A stretch of DNA of 10,788 nt, taken from the NCBI GenBank assembly GCA_003476595.1, contig DMTU01000223.1:7147-17934 (forward strand), written 5' to 3'. This stretch comes from Acidimicrobiaceae bacterium (GTDB taxonomy: Bacteria; Actinomycetota; Acidimicrobiia; Acidimicrobiales; Salinilacustritrichaceae). The notes below the pieces were generated by a model. The model saw only the letters and a list, made by a program, of their open reading frames with translations. It was not told the DNA's origin and did not search any database. The first letter of the stretch is position 1; the number at the start of each line of letters is the position of its first letter. Position numbers and translations under genes: made by a program. Below are positions 6,056-10,788 of this stretch, one piece after another.

Positions 6056-6715
6056 GTGGACCTGTACCAGGCGATGAGCACGCAGCGGACGGTTCGACGT
6101 CTGCGACCGGATCCGATCCCCGACGACGTGCTCGAGCGCGTCCTGCAGGCGGCCTGCTGGGCGCCGACCGGCGGGAACCAGCAGCCGTGGCGGGTCGTCG
6201 TGGTCACCGACGACGAGGGCAAGTCGGGTCTCCAGGCGATCTACCAGCCGGAGTGGGACCGCTACGTCGCCGGCTTCATGGCGCGCCTCGAGGGCCTCCC
6301 GGACGAGCAGCTCGCACCGTGGCGCAAGATCGCCGCCGCCGGCGATCACCTCGCCCAGCACCTGGCCGAGGCGCCCGCGATCCTCGTCTTCTGCGCCGAC
6401 CCGTCGCAGATGGCGATCACCGACGCCCGGCTCGACCGGATCAGCATCGTCGGCGGCGGCTCGGTCTACCCGGCGGTGCAGAACCTGCTGCTGGCGTGCG
6501 TCGCCGAGGGCCTCGGGTGCGCGATCACCACGTTGCACTGCCGGCGCGAGGACGAGGTGCGGGCGCTCCTCGACATCCCCGACGGGTGGGCCACGGCCGC
6601 GATGGTGCCCATCGGCTACCCGGTCCTCGGCGGGCACGGACCGATCACCCGGCAGCCGCCATCGCGCCTCGCCCACCGGGACCGCTTCGGCGCCCCGTGG
6701 CCCGGGGTCAGCTGA
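6056..6715 (+). CDS. Nitroreductase family FMN-dependent oxidoreductase
   Basis: This 219-residue flavoprotein starts VDLYQAMSTQRTVRRLRPDPIPDD, the usual opening of the nitroreductase family, with the FMN-phosphate arginines in QRTVRR. APTGGNQQPWRVVVVTD (36-52) is the second flavin-binding segment, GGGSVYPAVQNLLLACVAEGLGC (133-155) is the conserved central helix, and VPIGYPVLGGHGP (184-196) is the C-terminal flavin loop. Members use NAD(P)H, or sometimes F420H2, to reduce nitroaromatics, quinones or enones, or act as dehydrogenases; the substrate is not determined. The GTG at 6056 is chosen because GGGGGAA lies just upstream and the alignment begins there; ATG 6074 would remove the family's first residues. 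The longer open frame back to 5684 runs over the DsbB gene and is not real. The 3' end overlaps the convergent six-cysteine protein gene by eight bases. Confidence 0.92.
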   Translation: MDLYQAMSTQRTVRRLRPDPIPDDVLERVLQAACWAPTGGNQQPWRVVVVTDDEGKSGLQAIYQPEWDRYVAGFMARLEGLPDEQLAPWRKIAAAGDHLAQHLAEAPAILVFCADPSQMAITDARLDRISIVGGGSVYPAVQNLLLACVAEGLGCAITTLHCRREDEVRALLDIPDGWATAAMVPIGYPVLGGHGPITRQPPSRLAHRDRFGAPWPGVS

Positions 6716-7544
6716 CGACGATCGTGAACGTGCGCGAGAAGCTGTTGGTGTAGGGGCTCTCGCACCCGTCGGCGAGGTGGGTGGCGATGTTGCCGCTGAT
6801 GCTCACCTCGTGCTCGCCCGGGGTCTCGAACACGATGGTCCGCTCGAGCGAGATGCGGTCCCGGCTCGGTGCCGGCGGGTCGTGGGGGCCGGTGCGGTCG
6901 CAGGCGGTGGCCAGGACCTCGCAGCTCGAGGTGTTGACGACGGCCGGGTCGGTGACGAACCAGTTGAGGCACGCCCCCTCGGCGTCGGCTCCGGCCGGGT
7001 CGATGTAGTCCACCGCGAAGGTCACCGGTTCGCCGGCGGTGGCGGTGACGGGGGTGGACACGGCGTAGACCTCGACGTCGTAGTCGCCGGGCTGCGGGTC
7101 CCAGGAGAACTCGCCGCAGGACGGGTCGGTGCTGTTGCGGCACACCGTGGTGGGCGGCGCCGTCGGGGCCGGAGCGCTCGTCGTGGGCGGGGCGGTCGGC
7201 GCCGGCGTGGGTGCGGGCGTGACCGGCGCCGGAGCCGGCGCAGGCGCCGCGGTGGTCACCGTCGTGTCGGCGCCGGCGTCGACCTCGGCATCACCGTCGG
7301 TGTCGGGATCGCGCTCGGTGGTCTCGCCGAGCACCTCGGGGGCCTCGCTGGTGGTGGTCGTGGGCCGCGGCGGGATGCGTCGGGTGGCCTCCGTGGTGCT
7401 GGTCGACCCGTCGACGTCGACGAAGGCTCGCTCGTCGTCGCCGCCGATGTTGCTCATCACGGTGACGGTCAGCAGCGAGAGCGCGGCGACGACCGCGACC
7501 GCAGCCACCACGGGAACTGAGGCGCGCCAGCGTTGGGAGAGCAC
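6708..7544 (-). CDS. Secreted or membrane-anchored six-cysteine protein with Pro/Thr/Ala-rich stalk
   Basis: I do not recognise a named family. The 278-residue protein has one N-terminal hydrophobic segment (about 10-30, VPVVAAVAVVAALSLLTVTVM) serving as anchor or signal. A low-complexity stalk rich in Thr, Asp, Pro and Ala follows (about 46-133, with PAPAPAPVTPAPTPAPTAPP), then a compact C-terminal domain (134-278) of predicted beta-strands such as YDVEVYAVSTPVTATAGEPVTFAVDYIDP, ending RTFTIVVS. That is reminiscent of an Ig- or PKD-like sandwich. All six cysteines (135, 143, 192, 208, 215, 261) lie in this outer domain, consistent with three disulfides. The stalk could be glycosylated. The start is GTG at 7544, with no Shine-Dalgarno but TACACT six bases upstream, so a leaderless message is likely. 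The 3' end overlaps the nitroreductase gene. Confidence 0.82.
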   Translation of the reverse strand: MLSQRWRASVPVVAAVAVVAALSLLTVTVMSNIGGDDERAFVDVDGSTSTTEATRRIPPRPTTTTSEAPEVLGETTERDPDTDGDAEVDAGADTTVTTAAPAPAPAPVTPAPTPAPTAPPTTSAPAPTAPPTTVCRNSTDPSCGEFSWDPQPGDYDVEVYAVSTPVTATAGEPVTFAVDYIDPAGADAEGACLNWFVTDPAVVNTSSCEVLATACDRTGPHDPPAPSRDRISLERTIVFETPGEHEVSISGNIATHLADGCESPYTNSFSRTFTIVVS

Positions 7545-7550
7545 GCAGGA

Positions 7551-7556
7551 AGTGTA
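7551..7556 (-). promoter_or_regulatory. -10 element (TACACT) for a leaderless transcript
   Basis: On the minus strand TACACT is followed by six bases and then the GTG start at 7544. This fits TAnnnT and puts the transcription start at the start codon. It lies in the 22-bp gap after the DUF4235 gene, which suggests the six-cysteine gene has its own promoter. Confidence 0.42.
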
Positions 7557-7566
7557 CGCGGACGTG

Positions 7567-7857
7567 TCAGGTCTTCAGGCCAGGGGGTGCCGATCCGGTG
7601 GCCGCCTCCCAGCCCGCCGCGGCAGCGCGCTGGCTGATCACCCGGGCGAGGCCGGCGCCCACGCCCGCGGCGATGCCCCACTGCACGGCGGTGGACCAGG
7701 CGACGCGCCGGTCGGCCGGGTTGAACGGCGGCCCGGTCGTGTCATCGCCGGCGGGCCACAGCGCCTGGAGCAGCTTGCGGGTGGCGATGGCGCCGGCCAC
7801 GGCGCTCACCTTGGACAGGGCGGCCCAGCGGACGCGTTCGGAGCGGGTGTCAGCCAT
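7567..7857 (-). CDS. DUF4235 family small membrane protein
   Basis: A 96-residue protein with two hydrophobic helices (about 12-33, containing SKVSAVAGAIATRKLLQALW, and about 53-72, containing AVQWGIAAGVGAGLARV) separated by the polar loop PAGDDTTGPPFNPADRRVAW. The length, the K...A...W..G...P pattern in the first half, and the second helix ending in GLAR match the actinobacterial DUF4235 family as I know it. Function unknown. ATG 7857 is the only sensible start. Upstream TAGGGC, six bases away, is either a weak ribosome site or, less likely, a -10 element. It lies 22 bp ahead of the six-cysteine gene in the same direction, so the two may be cotranscribed in part. Confidence 0.82.
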   Translation of the reverse strand: MADTRSERVRWAALSKVSAVAGAIATRKLLQALWPAGDDTTGPPFNPADRRVAWSTAVQWGIAAGVGAGLARVISQRAAAAGWEAATGSAPPGLKT

Positions 7858-7922
7858 GGACGTGCCCTACCCAGCTCTCACGCCGACCGACCCGGGTGCC
7901 GGTTCGTCACTCTATGACGGCA

Positions 7923-7951
7923 TTGCCCCACATTGCGTAGTGGGTTACGCT
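7923..7951 (+). promoter_or_regulatory. Promoter of the diguanylate cyclase gene with embedded inverted repeat
   Basis: TTGCCC (7923-7928) and TACGCT (7946-7951) are separated by exactly 17 bases, the best -35/-10 arrangement in the window; it predicts a leader of roughly 27 bases. Between them CCCAC (7927-7931) and GTGGG (7940-7944) form an inverted repeat with an eight-base centre. CATTGC is also repeated at 7921 and 7931, one helical turn apart. A regulator bound here would block or tune the promoter. Confidence 0.5.
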
Positions 7952-7984
7952 TCTGGCGGGCGGCAGTTCGGGTATCAGGGATGG

Positions 7985-9025
7985 ATGGACGTGCCAGCAC
8001 GACGCGACGAGGGGCGGACGCTCAGCGCTTCGACACCGGTCGAGGGTGCGGCACCCATCGCGATCATCGACTTCCTCGCGAACGCCGAGTCCGTCGTCGC
8101 CCGCCTCGGCACGAGCACCTGTGTGTCGGACTGGGTGCTGGCCCGCTACCTGGGCGACGAGTGGATCGTGCTGGCGGGCCGCGGGGGCCACGGGTTCCGC
8201 CCCGGCGACGTGCTGGACCACCCGGTCGGGGCCGGCGAGCACCTGGCCGCGCTGGCATCGGTCTGGGCCGACGACGTGGTGGTCGATCTCACGGAGGGCA
8301 ACGTGGAGCCGTTGCGGGGTCAGCGGCCCGCCGAGGTGCCCGACTTCGACGGGCTCGTCGCGTTCCCGCTCTGGGGTGGCGACGGACTGTTCGGAGCGAT
8401 CTGCGCGCTGCCCGCCGACGCCGAGGGGGAGGCCGCGCTGCGCGACGCCGAGTCCATGGTCCGCCTGACGGTGGAGCTGCTCACGTCCGTGCTCGGCCTC
8501 GACCTCGATCGCAGCCGCCTGCAGCGACGCCTCGACGCGGCCGAGAGCGCGGCGCTCAGCGATCCGATGACCGGTCTCGGCAACCGCCGCGCCTTCGAGC
8601 GCGCCGTCGACCGCGAGGAGGCCCGGTGCGCCCGGTTCGGGCACCGGGCGGGGATCGTCGTCCTCGACCTCGATGGCCTGAAGGCCATGAACGACACCTG
8701 GGGCCACGGTGCGGGCGACGACCTGATCCGCCGGGCCGGCGAGACGATCCGCGACACCCTCCGCTCCGCCGACCAGGCGTTCCGGATCGGTGGCGACGAG
8801 TTCGCCCTGCTCCTGCCGGAGGTCACCGCCGATGGCCTCGCCGGTCTGCACCAGCGCCTGACCGAGGCGCTGGCCGCCGCCGGCGTCGCCGCCTCCGTCG
8901 GCTTCGCCGTCCGGGAGCCGACCGGCAGCCTCCACGCCACCGTGCGGGCCGCCGACGGCCAGATGTACGAGCGCAAGCGGGCCCGGGCCGCGACATCCGG
9001 GCGCACCCCCCGCCTCCGGCACTGA
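7985..9025 (+). CDS. GAF domain diguanylate cyclase (GGDEF)
   Basis: A 346-residue, apparently cytoplasmic signalling enzyme. Residues about 25-172 form a GAF-like sensor domain (FLANAESVVARLGTSTCVSDW ... LVAFPLWGGDGLFGAICALP), a helical linker follows (172-190), and residues 190-333 are a GGDEF domain: DPMTGLGNRRAF (193-204), VVLDLDGLKAMNDTWGHGAGDDLIRR with metal ligand Asp228, and the active site GGDEF at 269-273. The sequence Arg260-x-x-Asp263, five residues upstream, is an intact inhibitory I-site, so the enzyme should both make cyclic di-GMP from GTP and be feedback-inhibited by it. No EAL or HD-GYP domain is attached. ATG 7985 is preferred: AGGG lies four bases upstream and the promoter at 7923-7951 would be inside the gene if the in-frame ATG at 7856 were used. 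The GAF ligand is unknown. Confidence 0.93.
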   Translation: MDVPARRDEGRTLSASTPVEGAAPIAIIDFLANAESVVARLGTSTCVSDWVLARYLGDEWIVLAGRGGHGFRPGDVLDHPVGAGEHLAALASVWADDVVVDLTEGNVEPLRGQRPAEVPDFDGLVAFPLWGGDGLFGAICALPADAEGEAALRDAESMVRLTVELLTSVLGLDLDRSRLQRRLDAAESAALSDPMTGLGNRRAFERAVDREEARCARFGHRAGIVVLDLDGLKAMNDTWGHGAGDDLIRRAGETIRDTLRSADQAFRIGGDEFALLLPEVTADGLAGLHQRLTEALAAAGVAASVGFAVREPTGSLHATVRAADGQMYERKRARAATSGRTPRLRH

Positions 9026-9065
9026 GCGCGCCCGCGGGTCGACGCCGGTGGTAACCGTCGGTAAT

Positions 9066-9079
9066 TGACCGGCGGGTCA
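9066..9079. promoter_or_regulatory. Inverted repeat TGACC-N4-GGTCA upstream of the MFS gene
   Basis: TGACC (9066-9070) and GGTCA (9075-9079) flank GGCG. TTGACC at 9065-9070 also matches a -35 in five of six positions, but no good -10 is found at 16-18 bases, so a promoter is not certain. A possible operator for the MFS gene. Confidence 0.3.
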
Positions 9080-9122
9080 GGCAGGATTCTCCCGCGGGCA
9101 CGAAGAACGAGGCACCAGGGAA

Positions 9123-9149
9123 TCGGTGCACCGGGGGATGGTGCGCCGA
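9123..9149 (+). promoter_or_regulatory. Strong leader hairpin just before the MFS ribosome site
   Basis: Bases 9123-9132 can pair with 9140-9149 to give a ten-pair stem (one G-U) around the loop GGGGGAT. It ends nine bases before the GGGGGAAG ribosome site at 9159-9166. A competing hairpin, GCACC (9112-9116) with GGTGC (9125-9129), shares bases with it, so only one can form at a time. This is the layout of an attenuator or translational switch. I recognise no known riboswitch class. Confidence 0.4.
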
Positions 9150-9168
9150 CGTGTGCTTGGGGGAAGAC

Positions 9169-10734
9169 ATGTCGAGCGAAGGGCGACCGCTGGTCACGAC
9201 CCGAGGAGGTCCGGACGTGGCCATCGTCGATCCCGCCACCGCTCGGACCCGGTCCCGCCGGCGCGAGCCCCTCCGCGCCGCCGGTCGGGAGGACCAGCCC
9301 CGTGACCCGGTGCTGGTGGAGGACCCCGCCGTCGCCGCCCCGGTGGATCCGCCCGTCGAGGTGCCACCAGCCGTCCCGCCCGACCCCGACGCCGTCTTCG
9401 ACCTGGTGCCGCCACCGGCCCCGGTCGAACCCGGTCGCAGCCGGTGGGACATCCGCCGGGTCACCGGCACCGCGCCGGCGCTGCCGCTGCTCGTGCTCTT
9501 CGGGCTCAACGCCGTCGACGAGCTGGATCGCACCGCGTTCGGCGTCCTGGCCCCTGACATCCGCGACCACTTCGGCCTGGCCAACCAGGGCATCCTCTCG
9601 CTGATCACCGCGTTCTCCCTCGTGGTGCTGGTGCTCGGCCTGCCCATCGCGCACCAGGCCGATCGCCGCAGTCGGCTCGGCATGGCCCGGGGCGGCGCGG
9701 TGGCCTGGGCCGGGTTCTCGGTGCTCACCGGCGTGGCGCCGGCCGTCGGCGTGCTGCTGCTCGCCCGCATCGGGTCCGGGGTCGGCAAGGCGGTGAACGA
9801 CCCGACGCACAACAGCCTGCTGGCCGACTACTACCCGCCGGACACCCGGGCCCGGGTGTACTACCTGCACAAGATGGCCAACACGGTCGGCCAGATCGCG
9901 GGGCCGGTCACGGCCGGCGTGCTCGCCACCCTGTTCACCTGGCGCACGCCGTTCCTCGTGTTCGCCGTGCCCACCGTGGTGCTCGTCGTGATCTCGCTGC
10001 GGCTGGTCGAGCCGTCCCGAGGCGTGTGGGACCGGCGCGCCGCAGGCGCCGACGACGACGCGGTCGAGGTCGAGGAGGAGCCGCTGCCCTTCCGGGAGGC
10101 GTGGCGGACCCTGTGGGCGATCCGCAGCCTCCGGCGCGTCTTCTACGCGCTGCCCTTCCTGTCGGCCAGCCTCATCGGCCTCGCCGCCCTGCTCTCCCTG
10201 TTCTGGGAGGAGGTCTACGGCCTGTCGCCGGCCGAGCGCGGCCTGCTCGAGTCCGGCTCCGAGGCGTTCCAGCTCGTCGGCATCGCGGTCGGTGCGGTCG
10301 TGGTGCAGCGGGCGCTGACGAAGGACCCGTCGCACGTCGTGAAGCTCCTCGCCGGGGCGGGCTTCGTCGCCGGCGGCGCCATCGCGGCCATGGCGCTGTC
10401 GCCGGTGTTCCTCGGGTCGGTGGTGGCCCGGGTCGTGTTCGCCATCCTCGCCGTCGCCCTCATCCCCGGCATCTACGCCGTCGGGTCGCTGGTGCTGCCG
10501 GCCCGCTGCCGGGCGCTCGGGTTCTCGGCGGCCGGCATCTTCGCCCTCCCCGGCATCCTCTTCCTCCCGGTCGCCGGCGCCATCGGCGACGCCCACGGCC
10601 TGCGGGCCGGGATGCTCGTGCTGATCCCCGTGTACCTCCTCGGCTCCGTCGTGCTGGCCTCGTCCGGGCTGTTCGTGAACGACGACATCGAGACCAACCG
10701 CCGGGCGGCGAAGGCGGCGGCGAGCCGTCCGTAG
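9169..10734 (+). CDS. Major facilitator superfamily transporter (spinster-like) with long N-terminal extension
   Basis: A 521-residue protein. Residues 1-100 are a hydrophilic extension, basic at first (TRSRRREPLR), then rich in Pro, Val and Asp (about 44-88). Transport helices begin near 103. The first loop carries DELDRTAFGVLAPDIRDHFGL (117-137) and the loop after helix 2 is HQADRRSRLG (162-171), a motif A variant; GSGVGKAVNDPTHNSLLADYYP (202-223) and NTVGQIAGPVTAGVL (238-252) also fit spinster-like MFS carriers. An acidic central loop (DDDAVEVEEEP, 295-305) separates the two six-helix halves. The substrate is unknown; this type moves small molecules by coupled or facilitated transport. ATG 9169 follows GGGGGAAG by a few bases; the in-frame GTG at 9151 lies between the leader hairpin and that ribosome site. 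It follows the diguanylate cyclase gene after 143 bases. Confidence 0.9.
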   Translation: MSSEGRPLVTTRGGPDVAIVDPATARTRSRRREPLRAAGREDQPRDPVLVEDPAVAAPVDPPVEVPPAVPPDPDAVFDLVPPPAPVEPGRSRWDIRRVTGTAPALPLLVLFGLNAVDELDRTAFGVLAPDIRDHFGLANQGILSLITAFSLVVLVLGLPIAHQADRRSRLGMARGGAVAWAGFSVLTGVAPAVGVLLLARIGSGVGKAVNDPTHNSLLADYYPPDTRARVYYLHKMANTVGQIAGPVTAGVLATLFTWRTPFLVFAVPTVVLVVISLRLVEPSRGVWDRRAAGADDDAVEVEEEPLPFREAWRTLWAIRSLRRVFYALPFLSASLIGLAALLSLFWEEVYGLSPAERGLLESGSEAFQLVGIAVGAVVVQRALTKDPSHVVKLLAGAGFVAGGAIAAMALSPVFLGSVVARVVFAILAVALIPGIYAVGSLVLPARCRALGFSAAGIFALPGILFLPVAGAIGDAHGLRAGMLVLIPVYLLGSVVLASSGLFVNDDIETNRRAAKAAASRP

Positions 10735-10755
10735 GCTCGCTCGCTCGGGGCGGCC

Positions 10756-10788
10756 GTGAGGGACCGGTTGGACGACGACCGCGATGGC
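10756..10788 (+). CDS. Possible start of a further gene (cut by window edge)
   Basis: After the MFS stop, GTG at 10756 follows GGGGCGG and opens a frame of 11 codons (VRDRLDDDRDG) to the edge. An ATG at 10784 is an alternative in another frame. The fragment is too short to identify or to be sure it is coding. Confidence 0.15.
   Translation, partial: MRDRLDDDRDG

Noticed and set aside
7141..7260. Repeat-like GC-rich stretch in the six-cysteine gene
   Set aside because: It is simply the coding sequence of the Pro/Ala/Thr stalk with degenerate codons, not an independent DNA repeat.
7856..7984. Earlier ATG (7856) for the diguanylate cyclase
   Set aside because: It would place the well-formed promoter inside the gene and add residues with no domain; ATG 7985 fits the promoter and has AGGG upstream.
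9131..9168. Resemblance of GGGGGATGGTGCGCC to the start of the fluoride riboswitch motif
   Set aside because: The other conserved parts (AACCGCC-like segment and CTGATGA) are missing and the bases are better explained by the 10-pair hairpin.
9026..9168. Cyclic di-GMP or cyclic di-AMP riboswitch in the gap after the diguanylate cyclase gene
   Set aside because: I could not find the conserved core sequences of either class; a covariance-model scan would settle it.
8320..10596. Very long minus-strand open frame (758 codons) under the GGDEF and MFS genes
   Set aside because: It is antisense to two clear genes; its translation is a low-complexity mix of Arg, Gly, Ala and Asp with no domain. Long antisense frames are expected at this GC content.
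10736..10747. Short CTCG tandem repeat after the MFS stop
   Set aside because: Three copies of a four-base unit in GC-rich DNA are unremarkable, and no hairpin or T-run accompanies them.

Overview
The window is a compact, very GC-rich stretch of bacterial chromosome with strong G/C bias at third codon positions, GTG starts, and genes separated by a few bases or overlapping. The families (Rv0260c-type HemD-like domain, DUF4235, spinster-like MFS, S10 carboxypeptidase, BdbC/DsbB plus a membrane thioredoxin) and the leaderless-looking starts point to an actinobacterium, possibly of the Acidimicrobiia. That placement is inference from style and gene content; no rRNA or other marker gene is present. 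I see no tRNA, rRNA, CRISPR array, insertion sequence or phage gene. No gap exceeds about 165 bases.

Layout: (1) 1-285, minus: 5' part of an unrecognised gene, divergent from (2) a plus-strand pair, a pirin (450-1196) and a VOC/glyoxalase-fold protein (1193-1756), overlapping by ATGA; a perfect 14-bp palindrome lies in the divergent promoter region. (3) 1810-3327, plus: an S10 serine carboxypeptidase-like protein without a signal peptide, apparently read from a leaderless transcript. (4) 3332-5931, minus: a tight three-gene operon transcribed as DsbB-like quinone-linked thiol oxidase, membrane-anchored CPHC thioredoxin, then a fusion of a HemD-like domain to a GNAT acetyltransferase. The fusion linker is encoded by a 42-bp near-perfect palindrome. 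(5) 6056-6715, plus: an FMN nitroreductase, convergent with and overlapping (6) a minus-strand secreted or anchored six-cysteine protein (6708-7544), preceded by (7) a DUF4235 membrane protein (7567-7857). (8) 7985-9025, plus: a GAF-GGDEF diguanylate cyclase with a well-formed promoter. (9) 9169-10734, plus: an MFS transporter with a long proline-rich cytoplasmic N-terminus and a strong leader hairpin.

The recurring theme is redox and thiol chemistry: pirin, VOC protein, disulfide-forming pair, nitroreductase, and an exported multi-cysteine protein that could be a client of the disulfide system. Most of the window looks like ordinary chromosome. The best candidates for something new are the HemD-GNAT fusion with its palindromic linker and the hairpin leader of the MFS gene.
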